From: an uncultured Bacilli bacterium
GTDB taxonomy: Bacteria > Bacillota_I > Bacilli_A > RF39 > UBA660
Assembly: GCA_934098445.1 (NCBI GenBank)
Contig: CAKOOW010000015.1
Span: 1-26,112, forward strand
DNA: 26,112 bases
Direction: 5' to 3'
The notes beneath the pieces are model-generated. The model was not told where the DNA came from. It ran no database searches and was given only the letters and a program-made list of their open reading frames with translations. Both the position numbers and the translations under genes were made by a program. This document shows, in pieces, positions 20,082 to 26,112 of this stretch; the first letter of the stretch is position 1, and each line of letters begins with the position of its first letter.

Positions 20082-21521
20082 ATGGATTTATTTATGATGA
20101 AGAAATTTAATAAAGATAAGTATTTAAAGAAATTAAGATTTAAGAAGTATAAGAGATACTTATATATAGGAATACCTTGTATATTAGTATTATTAATAGG
20201 AATATACTTTGCTTATTCAAAGTTTAGTGTCTTTAAAGAGGAAGAAGTAGTAAGAACTACGGTAGGAGATTTTATTTCGGGAGATGTCGTAGTAGGAGCT
20301 TATATAGATGGAGAATACTCTAAGAGTATACCTGGTAAGAATGATGGTTATATAGTAGATAAAATAGTCTGTGATAATGATGCTTCTGCTAGTTGGAATA
20401 ATTATTCTTGGGGAATAGTATTAACTAATTTAACTAAGAGAACTAAATGTAATGTATATTTTAATAAAATTGTATCTGTTTCTGAAAAAGTCACTACTGC
20501 AATGAATAATAATCCTAGTATGTTTGCAAGTGATGACCCTGATAATAATGTAAGATATATAGGAGCAGATCCAAGTAACTATGTTTTTTTTAATTGTAGT
20601 GATTATAATAATCAAACAGCTGATACTTGTGAATTATGGCGTATTATTGGAGTGTTTAATAATGTAACTAAAGGTGATGATTCAAAAGAAAATTTAGTTA
20701 AAATTATAAGAGCTGATTCTTTAGGTGATTATTCTTGGGATTATAAAAAAACGGGCGTTGGAACATCAACTACTGATTCTGGTTCGAATGACTGGACTGA
20801 TTCTCAACTTATGATGATGTTAAATCCTACTAGCTATTTAAAATCTGGATATACTAATTCTAGTGATATAATCTCCTCCGGAAGTCAACAATTATATAGT
20901 AAAATGGGTTCTTATTATAATGGTACTAAGGGATGTAGACCAAAAGCAATTGCAAGTGGTTCCTCATTTAGTTGTACCGAAGTAGATTTCACTTCAACCG
21001 GTTTAAAAAATGATACAACCAGAAATGCGATTGAAGAAGTAGTATGGAATCTAGGTAGTACGAGTAGTTATATTTCAGCAAGTAATGGTTTAGCAAGTCA
21101 TTGGTATGGATATGAAAGAGGAACAACCGTATATAGTGGCAATGCTACTACCTGGAAAGGTAAAATTGGTTTAATGTATCCAAGTGATTATGGTTATGCT
21201 ACTAGTGGAGGAACAACCAAAGATCGAAATGTTTGTTTAGCTAAAGAACTTTATAATTGGGATTCATCAGATTTTAGTGATTGTAAAGAAAATGACTATT
21301 TATACAACTCAAGTCTTTATCAATATCAATGGACATTGGCGCCTTATTCAGCTGATTCTGACGGTGTGTTCGCTGTGCGCACGGTTGGCAGTGTCTACGA
21401 CCGTAATGCTAACCTTACTTATGCTGTGCATCCGGTGCTTTTTCTGAAATCTAATATTTTAATAAAATCAGGTACAGGAGAAAGGTTTAACCCTTATCAG
21501 TTGAAACTTGGTATTGACTAA
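20082..21521 (+). CDS. Membrane-anchored surface protein, variable C-terminus family, copy 3
   Basis: 479 residues with the architecture of copy 2: basic N-terminus, one transmembrane helix at 26-46, a two-cysteine module ending CNVYF, and a large extracellular domain. The first 230 or so bases are nearly identical to copy 2, and the visible part of copy 1 is also very close. The C-terminal domain is clearly homologous to copy 2 but diverged, with the greatest difference between WTLAP and HPVLFLKS, where base composition also shifts. ATGs at 20082, 20094 and 20097 all lack a ribosome-binding site. An AT-rich TAAAAT box lies at 20073-20078. The protein ends KSGTGERFNPYQLKLGID. The last codons contain the -35 box of the rplS promoter. 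Confidence 0.88.
   Translation: MDLFMMKKFNKDKYLKKLRFKKYKRYLYIGIPCILVLLIGIYFAYSKFSVFKEEEVVRTTVGDFISGDVVVGAYIDGEYSKSIPGKNDGYIVDKIVCDNDASASWNNYSWGIVLTNLTKRTKCNVYFNKIVSVSEKVTTAMNNNPSMFASDDPDNNVRYIGADPSNYVFFNCSDYNNQTADTCELWRIIGVFNNVTKGDDSKENLVKIIRADSLGDYSWDYKKTGVGTSTTDSGSNDWTDSQLMMMLNPTSYLKSGYTNSSDIISSGSQQLYSKMGSYYNGTKGCRPKAIASGSSFSCTEVDFTSTGLKNDTTRNAIEEVVWNLGSTSSYISASNGLASHWYGYERGTTVYSGNATTWKGKIGLMYPSDYGYATSGGTTKDRNVCLAKELYNWDSSDFSDCKENDYLYNSSLYQYQWTLAPYSADSDGVFAVRTVGSVYDRNANLTYAVHPVLFLKSNILIKSGTGERFNPYQLKLGID
21336..21445 (+). other. Hypervariable, GC-shifted segment in surface protein copy 3
   Basis: By hand count 56 of 110 bases are G or C, against roughly 30 percent in the flanking gene. Codons here use many C-ending forms (GAC, TTC, CGC, GGC, GTC, TAC, AAC) that are rare around it. 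The segment falls exactly on the stretch where the three paralogues differ most, between a conserved W-T-x-x-P and a conserved P-x-L-x-L-K. Confidence 0.6.
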
Positions 21522-21543
21522 TAGATTATGGATGTGATAAGAT
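21514..21543 (+). promoter_or_regulatory. Promoter of rplS
   Basis: -35 TTGACT (21514-21519), 18 bp, -10 TAAGAT (21538-21543). It starts inside the last codons of the surface gene. Confidence 0.7.
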
Positions 21544-21549
21544 ATTCTT

Positions 21550-21634
21550 GCTTCAGAGGAAACTCTGTAGAAAATCCGCTTATTTATAATAAATAAAGAT
21601 TTTAAGTGATATTATATAGAAAGGAATTAGACGT
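21550..21634 (+). ncRNA. 5' leader of rplS, candidate L19 leader
   Basis: 85 bases from the predicted start to the rplS ATG. A small CAGAG-GAAA-CTCTG hairpin (21554-21567) is followed by AATCCGCTT. A longer hairpin then pairs AAAATC (21571) with GATTTT (21598) and TTATTTA with TAAATAA. Firmicute rplS genes often carry an autoregulatory L19 leader with a CCGCT element. Family membership here is from memory and unverified. Confidence 0.4.
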
Positions 21635-21976
21635 ATGGTAAATTTAATTGATAAAATTAATGCAAAACAAGTAAGAAAAGATATTCCTGAATTTCGTGTT
21701 GGTGATACTGTAAGAGTAAACGTATGGGTTATTGAAGGTAAGAAGAAACGTATCCAAGCCTTTGAAGGTTTAGTTATTGCTAAAAAAGGTGGTTCGGTAT
21801 CTGAAACTTTCTCAGTAAGAAAAAAGAGTTATGGCGTTGGTGTAACTCGTGTATTCCCAGTAAATGCTCCTACTATTGATTCAATTGAAGTAATTAAGAA
21901 GGGCTACGTAAGAAGAGCTAAGTTAAACTTCTTAAAGGTATTAAGAAAAGAATACAAAGTAAAAGAAAGAAATTAA
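21635..21976 (+). CDS. rplS: 50S ribosomal protein L19
   Basis: 113 residues, the normal length. Part of the large subunit at the 30S-50S interface. The L19 signatures are clear: FRVGDTVRVNVWVIEGKKKRIQAFEG, SETFSVRKKSYGVGVTRVFP and the end VRRAKLNFL. AAAGGA lies before ATG 21635. It is a single-gene transcript with its own promoter, leader and terminator, without the usual trmD-rimM-rpsP neighbours. Confidence 0.98.
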   Translation: MVNLIDKINAKQVRKDIPEFRVGDTVRVNVWVIEGKKKRIQAFEGLVIAKKGGSVSETFSVRKKSYGVGVTRVFPVNAPTIDSIEVIKKGYVRRAKLNFLKVLRKEYKVKERN

Positions 21977-21981
21977 TCTTA

Positions 21982-22007
21982 AAAGTGCTAGAAATAGTAC
22001 TTTTTTT
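21982..22007 (+). terminator. Terminator of rplS
   Basis: 9-bp stem AAAGTGCTA / TAGTACTTT, GAAA tetraloop, T run. Confidence 0.9.
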
Positions 22008-22008
22008 C

Positions 22009-22037
22009 TTTACACTAAAACTTCTTAAGAATACAAT
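22009..22037 (+). promoter_or_regulatory. Promoter of gene 22056
   Basis: -35 TTTACA (22009-22014), 17 bp, -10 TACAAT (22032-22037), directly after the rplS terminator. Confidence 0.7.
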
Positions 22038-22055
22038 ATTAATAAGGGAGTATAT

Positions 22056-22403
22056 ATGGAATTTAATAGTGATAGAGAAATAAAAAGATTAGAGAGGGAG
22101 ATATTTTATTTAGATAAAGAAAGAACTAGTATTAAAAAAGAAATTTGGTTATGTAATATAGAAAAGAGAAATCTAGAAAAAGAAAAAGGTACGTCTAGTA
22201 AGAAGAGATATTTAAAAGTATTAAAAGAATTATATATCTTAAATAGTAATTATAATCTTAAGACTAGTGAGATTATTAGAAGAAGAAATATCATTGATAG
22301 TTTAGAAGTAGAAAAGACTAAGAGACATCATACGATTAAAAGAGTAAGAACTAAAGAACGTCATCGTCTAGAAAATATGGCTTTAGTGGGCGATTATGAG
22401 TAA
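22056..22403 (+). CDS. Small basic coiled-coil protein, 115 aa
   Basis: Not recognised. Almost the whole protein is charged heptad-like helix, two or three helices such as IKRLEREIFYLDKERTSIKK and LEKEKGTSSKKRYLKVLKEL, with a very basic segment KTKRHHTIKRVRTKERHRLE near the end. No cysteine cluster, signal or membrane segment. AAGGGAG lies before ATG; promoter and terminator are its own, so it is a single-gene unit. The basic helix may bind RNA or DNA (inference). Confidence 0.75.
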   Translation: MEFNSDREIKRLEREIFYLDKERTSIKKEIWLCNIEKRNLEKEKGTSSKKRYLKVLKELYILNSNYNLKTSEIIRRRNIIDSLEVEKTKRHHTIKRVRTKERHRLENMALVGDYE

Positions 22404-22410
22404 AAAACGA

Positions 22411-22446
22411 AAGATTAAGATGGTTTAAGTAGTCTTAATTTTTATT
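22411..22446 (+). terminator. Terminator after gene 22056
   Basis: Stem AAGATTAAGA / TCTTAATTTT (one G-U) with a 12-base loop; the right arm carries the T run. Confidence 0.65.
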
Positions 22447-22473
22447 GCTTTTTATGTCCTAATTTTTTATTAT
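22445..22473 (+). promoter_or_regulatory. Promoter of the ADP-ribosyltransferase gene
   Basis: -35 TTGCTT (22445-22450), 17 bp, -10 TATTAT (22468-22473), with a TATAAT overlapping 3 bases further on. The start codon is at 22494. Confidence 0.55.
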
Positions 22474-22493
22474 AATAATAGAGGTGGTAATTT

Positions 22494-24146
22494 ATGGATA
22501 GTTTTACTATAGCTAAAGTTAGAAATAAAATATCAAATTATGGATGGAAACCAGGAAGTATAATAATAACTGATGATAATGTGTTAAAAATTTCTCTTAA
22601 GAATGAGTACGGTAATATTAAGATTAGCGAAAATCGTATTATGACTTCTAATTATATGGAAAAATTTATGGAGCTTTTAACCGAAATTGATAATTGTCGG
22701 TCTGATGATAATAATCATTTAACAATTTATTTCAGTAGAGTTTCTCCTTATAACATTGGTGTTATAAATAACGGCGAAGATATAACCGACAAATTATTTT
22801 CCATAAGCAATGATGCGGTATTTAGAAAGAGGGTTGAACTTGGACAAGAGGTTGATAAATTAAATCGTTCATATTATGCTACTGCCAAGGAAATCTTTGA
22901 TAGTAGGCAAACCGGCTCATTAAAGGAATTGTTTACTTGGAAGAATGGAGATGGTATGGGTTATGAGACTGTGGATATTAGTTATTTATATGATTACATC
23001 AAAGAGTTTTTAGAATATGGAGCATCAGAACGACTAATTTCTGTTTTTCAAAAATTTTATGATGAATTATTAAGTGGGGTTTATGAAAGAGTAGATAAAT
23101 TTTATTTGGTAGGATATGCTAAGGCTCAGTGTCGAGAAATGGAAATTTTAAGGAAGCTAATGCTTGCGGGGATATCTATTTTAGAAAAGTATGGTGATAT
23201 GATTAAGCAAAATCCATCTGATGCTTTAGAAATAAGAGATAAACTTATTAGAACACTTGATTATGAAAAGATTATAGAATGTGATTATAATTATAATTTA
23301 GGGTATATTTGGAAAAGTCCTTATGACGAAGAAAATAGTAACAGTAAGGTATTTAAAGAATTAGTTTCGGAACAAGCTGAGAAGCTTAGTAAAGATGAGA
23401 CTTATGGTTTGATATTATATAAAGCTTGCTTTTATAAAGAAGTTAATGAAATCATCAGATTTTTACGGAGTAAAAATTTAGATATAGATAGTGATATGGA
23501 AGAAAATGATGCTAAGTATATTGAAAATATCTTGGATAGTGGATATAAGAGGTATATAGAGGGGGTGAATGCCGATAAAAAAGAGGTTGGAGATGGAGTA
23601 TTTTATGATGAATATTTTGAAAAATATCAACCGACAATGTTGAGTGAGTTTTTTAGACAGTATCCTCATCATACATTCCAAAATAAAGATGATTATAAAA
23701 ATGTTATTTATTATTGTATTAATCAAGTTAAATCAGCTTTAAAAAAATGCCAACTATCTGATGATATAGTGGTTTATCGTGGCATTGCTGGTGATAATGG
23801 TTTATTAGTTAATGATCGGGGTTTTATATCCACTTCTTTATCACTAGCAACGGCCGATGAATTTAGTAAAATGCCAGAAAGAAGAAATAATGAGATTAAG
23901 GCTCCTAGAGTTTATAAAATAATTATTCCTAAAGGTTCTCATGTAATATGTTATAGTAATGATTTATTTAAGGGTAACGGCAGTAATAGGTTTGATGAAC
24001 CTCAGCAAGAGGTGCTTTTTGATGCTGATAATTTTGATTTAGTGTTTTTGGATAGCACCTATAGAAATAATGAGGCTTATTTTGATATTTATCGTTTAGA
24101 ACCAAAAGTATTAATTGAAGAATTTGGTTCAAAAAAAGGACGCTAA
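22494..24146 (+). CDS. Large protein with C-terminal R-S-E ADP-ribosyltransferase domain
   Basis: 550 residues. The C-terminal 180 or so residues carry the three signatures of clostridial-toxin-type mono-ADP-ribosyltransferases (ADPrib_exo_Tox). These are VVYRGIAG with R429, GFISTSLS with S446-T447-S448, and EPQQEVLFD with Q504-x-E506. A Q-x-E rather than E-x-E pair is known from C3-like enzymes that modify Asn or Gln rather than Arg. The N-terminal 380 residues are not recognised and are helix-rich, without signal peptide or membrane helix. The enzyme would transfer ADP-ribose from NAD to a protein; the target, and whether it is exported or acts inside the cell, cannot be told. AGAGGTGG lies before ATG 22494. 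No immunity or hydrolase partner is next to it. Confidence 0.85.
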   Translation: MDSFTIAKVRNKISNYGWKPGSIIITDDNVLKISLKNEYGNIKISENRIMTSNYMEKFMELLTEIDNCRSDDNNHLTIYFSRVSPYNIGVINNGEDITDKLFSISNDAVFRKRVELGQEVDKLNRSYYATAKEIFDSRQTGSLKELFTWKNGDGMGYETVDISYLYDYIKEFLEYGASERLISVFQKFYDELLSGVYERVDKFYLVGYAKAQCREMEILRKLMLAGISILEKYGDMIKQNPSDALEIRDKLIRTLDYEKIIECDYNYNLGYIWKSPYDEENSNSKVFKELVSEQAEKLSKDETYGLILYKACFYKEVNEIIRFLRSKNLDIDSDMEENDAKYIENILDSGYKRYIEGVNADKKEVGDGVFYDEYFEKYQPTMLSEFFRQYPHHTFQNKDDYKNVIYYCINQVKSALKKCQLSDDIVVYRGIAGDNGLLVNDRGFISTSLSLATADEFSKMPERRNNEIKAPRVYKIIIPKGSHVICYSNDLFKGNGSNRFDEPQQEVLFDADNFDLVFLDSTYRNNEAYFDIYRLEPKVLIEEFGSKKGR

Positions 24147-24201
24147 AACATAATATTTAGCAAATATAAATTAAAACTCTTAATAAAACTGCATATTTTC
24201 C

Positions 24202-24229
24202 TTGCAAAAATAAATAAATATGTTATAAT
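24202..24229 (+). promoter_or_regulatory. Promoter of the infC-rpmI-rplT operon
   Basis: -35 TTGCAA (24202-24207), 16 bp, -10 TATAAT (24224-24229), about 160 bases before infC. Confidence 0.75.
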
Positions 24230-24235
24230 CTTAGG

Positions 24236-24388
24236 TGTTATTAAAAAGGAAAGCAATTTGTATCCACAAATTCACCTGATTCTAGTTAAGAATAGGTTCA
24301 AGGCCAAGAGGAAAAAATACTTTTTAGGTTAGAGGTGGATACTAGGTATCTGCCTTTTTAAATATAATAATAGTGGAGGTGTGTTTAT
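24236..24388 (+). ncRNA. infC-rpmI-rplT leader (L20-leader type) with attenuator
   Basis: A terminator AGGTGGATAC / GTATCTGCCT with a 3-base loop and T run lies at 24333-24359. An upstream GTATCCAC (24260-24267) is the exact complement of GTGGATAC (24335-24342), so an antiterminator fold can form instead. This long-range pairing just before infC is the layout of the L20-binding leader of Firmicutes, where excess L20 favours termination. Confidence 0.75.
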
Positions 24389-24916
24389 ATAGCAAAAGAT
24401 AAAAATGAAATGCCTATCAATGAGAAGATTAGGGTTTCGGAAATGATGGTTATTGGTCCGAATGGGGAACAGTTAGGAGTTAAGAAACGTAATGATGCCC
24501 TTACTTTAGCATCTTATGCTGGACTTGATTTAGTATTATTAAATGCAAATGGTAATCCCGCTGTTGCTAAAATTATGGACTACAACAAGTATCGTTATGA
24601 AAAACAAAAGAAGTTAAAAGAACAACAAAAAAGACAAAGAGAAAATAATAAAGAGTTAAAAGAATATCAATTATCAGTAACAATTGATATTGGAGACTTT
24701 AATACTCGCAAGAAAAATGCTTATGATTATCTAGTAAAAGGTCATAAAATTAAAGCGTCAATTAGATTTAAAGGACGTCAAATGGCTCATACAGAATTAG
24801 GGGCCGAGGTACTTGAAAGATTCGCTAAAGAACTTGAAGAGGTAGCCGTTATTGAAGAAAAGCCAAAATTAGAAGGCAGAAATATGTATATGCTATTGGC
24901 ACCAAAAACAAAGTAA
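24389..24916 (+). CDS. infC: Translation initiation factor IF-3, non-standard AUA start
   Basis: IF-3 binds the 30S subunit, checks start-codon pairing and blocks early joining of 50S. N-domain: PINEKIRVSEMMVIGPNGEQLGV and DLVLLNANGNPAVAKIMDYNKYRYEKQ. Then a Lys-rich linker helix, and the C-domain with DFNTRKKNAYDYLVKGHKIKASIRFKGRQMAHTELG. The first ATG (24410) has no ribosome-binding site. GGAGGTG (24375-24381) points to the in-frame ATA at 24389-24391, nine bases on. That adds seven residues (175 in all), giving an N-terminus of the usual kind. A rare AUU/AUC/AUA start on infC is the known basis of IF-3 autoregulation. Confidence 0.95.
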   Translation: MAKDKNEMPINEKIRVSEMMVIGPNGEQLGVKKRNDALTLASYAGLDLVLLNANGNPAVAKIMDYNKYRYEKQKKLKEQQKRQRENNKELKEYQLSVTIDIGDFNTRKKNAYDYLVKGHKIKASIRFKGRQMAHTELGAEVLERFAKELEEVAVIEEKPKLEGRNMYMLLAPKTK

Positions 24917-24935
24917 GTAAGGAAGGAATGTTATT

Positions 24936-25130
24936 ATGGCAAAGTGCAAACAAAAAACGCATAAAGCAACAAGCAAAGTTTTAAATGTTAAGAAAAATGG
25001 TACTGTTACATATAAGAAGAGTAATGGTAATCATAAAACAGCAAAGGATTCAGCAAAATCTGTTAGACAAAGAAGAAATAAGGGAGTATTAAATGATACT
25101 TTCGCAAAGAAATTAAAGGATAGAATCTAG
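24936..25130 (+). CDS. rpmI: 50S ribosomal protein L35
   Basis: 64 residues, normal length, highly basic. KTHKATSKVLNVKKNGTVTYKKSNGNHKTAKDS fits the L35 pattern, followed by the RQRRNKG block. It sits between infC and rplT in the standard order, 19 bases after infC, with AAGGAAGG upstream. Confidence 0.96.
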   Translation: MAKCKQKTHKATSKVLNVKKNGTVTYKKSNGNHKTAKDSAKSVRQRRNKGVLNDTFAKKLKDRI

Positions 25131-25146
25131 TAAGGTGGTGTAGAAG

Positions 25147-25698
25147 ATGACAAGAGTTAAAGGTGGAAGTGTTTCCAAGACAAGAAGAAGAAAAGTATTA
25201 AAAGAAGCTAAGGGTTATTTTGGATCTAAGCATAGATTATATAAGACTGCTCAAGAACAAGTATTCCATAGTGGTAATTATGCTTTCCGTGATAGAAAAC
25301 AAAATAAGAGAAACTTTAGAAAATTATGGATTACGAGAATTAATGCTGCTTGCCGTATGAATGATATTTCTTATTCAAAATTCATTAATGGTCTAGCAAA
25401 AGCTAATGTTGAAGTAAACCGTAAGATGCTTGCTGAACTTGCTATTAATGATGAAGCTGCATTTACTAATTTAGTAAATATTGCAAAAGAAGCTTTAGCA
25501 GGTAAAGAATATAAACCAGCTGCTGTTAAGTCTGAAAAGAAGGTAGAAGTAAAGAGCGAAGAAGCTCCTAAGAAGGCTACTGCTAAAAAGACTACTACTA
25601 AGAAGACAGAAGCTAAAGAAGAAGCTGAAAAACCAGCTAAAAAGACTACAGCTAAGAAAACAACAACTGCTAAAAAAACAACAAAAAAAGAAGCTTAG
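25147..25698 (+). CDS. rplT: 50S ribosomal protein L20 with Lys/Ala/Thr-rich C-terminal tail
   Basis: 183 residues against about 118 for typical L20. Residues 1-118 are a normal L20: TRVKGG, RRRKVLKEAKGYFGSKHRLYK, FRDRKQNKRNFRKLWITRINAA and SYSKFINGLAKANVEVNRK. From about residue 119 a 65-residue low-complexity tail follows, with repeated TAKKTTTKK-like and AKKTT units, mixed with some Glu. L20 is essential for early 50S assembly and represses its own operon through the leader. The tail looks like histone-H1-like basic tails. AAGGTGGTG lies before ATG. Confidence 0.97.
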   Translation: MTRVKGGSVSKTRRRKVLKEAKGYFGSKHRLYKTAQEQVFHSGNYAFRDRKQNKRNFRKLWITRINAACRMNDISYSKFINGLAKANVEVNRKMLAELAINDEAAFTNLVNIAKEALAGKEYKPAAVKSEKKVEVKSEEAPKKATAKKTTTKKTEAKEEAEKPAKKTTAKKTTTAKKTTKKEA

Positions 25699-25705
25699 TT
25701 TAGAG

Positions 25706-25735
25706 AAGGTATCATTTATTGATACTTTTTCTTTT
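25706..25735 (+). terminator. Terminator of the infC-rpmI-rplT operon
   Basis: 9-bp stem AAGGTATCA / TGATACTTT with a 5-base loop, then T-rich run. Confidence 0.85.
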
Positions 25736-25751
25736 GCTCTTTAACTTTTTA

Positions 25752-25760
25752 TGTTATAAT
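25752..25760 (+). promoter_or_regulatory. Extended -10 promoter of the last gene
   Basis: TG, one base, perfect TATAAT (25755-25760), 28 bases before the start codon. The -35 is weak. Confidence 0.55.
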
Positions 25761-25788
25761 TTCTTTATGATATGGAGAGTGTTTAAAG

Positions 25789-26112
25789 ATGCGTAATGAG
25801 AATAATAACGGGGTAATTGATTTTGATGAATCTTCTTTTTTAAGTAATAATGCAGAAGCTAAGACGGAGGTAAAGACTAATCCAGGGATTGATGCTAGTA
25901 CTTTAAATGTTGATGATATTTTTGGAACTTGGAGTAATGATGAGGTTTCTACTCAAGATAAGGTAACTCCTATTAGTAATGATTACAATAATAGTAATAT
26001 AGAATCTACTGATTCGGATACTTCTTTAGAAGATAGTAATTCGTTAGATATTTTTGGAAGTAATCTAGAGAGTAGTAATTCTTTAAATACTAATAGTAAT
26101 CTAGATAATTCT
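25789..26112 (+). CDS. Asn/Ser/Asp-rich low-complexity protein (3' partial)
   Basis: The frame is open from ATG 25789 to the window end, 108 codons. GGAGAG lies 9 bases upstream. The visible part is acidic and dominated by Asn, Ser, Asp and Thr, so it is likely disordered. A short motif recurs: VDDIFGTWSN near residue 43 and LDIFGSNLESS near residue 88. No signal peptide or membrane helix is seen at the N-terminus, so this may be the cytoplasmic or linker part of a longer protein. Not recognised. Confidence 0.75.
   Translation, partial: MRNENNNGVIDFDESSFLSNNAEAKTEVKTNPGIDASTLNVDDIFGTWSNDEVSTQDKVTPISNDYNNSNIESTDSDTSLEDSNSLDIFGSNLESSNSLNTNSNLDNS

Noticed and set aside
16078..21521. Integrase or invertase gene within the island
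   Set aside because: No protein here shows a tyrosine- or serine-recombinase motif. The enzyme, if any, must be elsewhere.
21336..21521. Complete diversity-generating retroelement in the window
   Set aside because: No reverse transcriptase, accessory gene or template repeat is seen; only a target-like variable stretch can be argued.
1..26112. UGA read as tryptophan, as in mycoplasmas
   Set aside because: Long conserved genes (valS, proS, the secretion ATPase) are complete with TGG only, and dusB ends at TGA in the expected place, overlapping the next start.

Overview
The window comes from a very AT-rich, low-GC Gram-positive-type bacterium. Leucine is mostly TTA, ribosome-binding sites are AGGAGG-like, and there are T-box and ribosomal-protein leader RNAs. 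The long tRNA-synthetase genes stay open with TGG tryptophans, so the code looks standard, unlike true mycoplasmas. The best inference is an uncultivated host-associated member of the Bacilli near the Mollicutes (RF39-like gut lineages). This rests on gene style only, not on a search.

Layout. 1-1548 is the 3' part of a membrane-anchored surface protein. 1620-4800 holds pduL, dusB, an RluA-type pseudouridine synthase and a zincin-like protein. 4924-5080 holds tRNA-Asn on the minus strand with its own promoter and terminator. 5119-8026 has a small unknown gene, divergent from a single-module Clp-type AAA+ ATPase, and a GspE/PilB-type ATPase. 8237-11702 is a block of three uncharacterised genes: two tandem paralogues and one protein with an internal duplication. 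11725-16077 holds T-box-controlled valS and a Zn-domain proS, separated by a 23-bp tandem repeat.

16078-21521 is an accessory island between proS and rplS. It has two more copies of the surface-protein family in the same orientation. Each is preceded by a non-coding element of about 290 bp bounded by 27-bp recombinase-like sites in inverted orientation. Between them lie a possible HEPN-type small protein, a two-helix membrane protein and a remnant of an Rpn-type nuclease. After rplS come a coiled-coil gene and a large protein with an R-S-E ADP-ribosyltransferase domain. The window closes with the infC-rpmI-rplT operon (leader RNA, AUA start on infC, Lys/Ala/Thr-rich tail on L20) and the start of an Asn/Ser-rich protein.

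Most notable: the island looks like a surface-variation system at two levels. Upstream there are paired inverted sites whose central spacers differ between the two loci but are exact reverse complements within each locus. The two homologous elements now lie in opposite orientations relative to the genes they precede. At the protein level, the family has a near-identical N-terminal anchor and a hypervariable stretch in a conserved C-terminal frame, and one copy shows a sharp local GC shift there. No recombinase or reverse transcriptase is encoded in the window, so the enzymes would have to be elsewhere.
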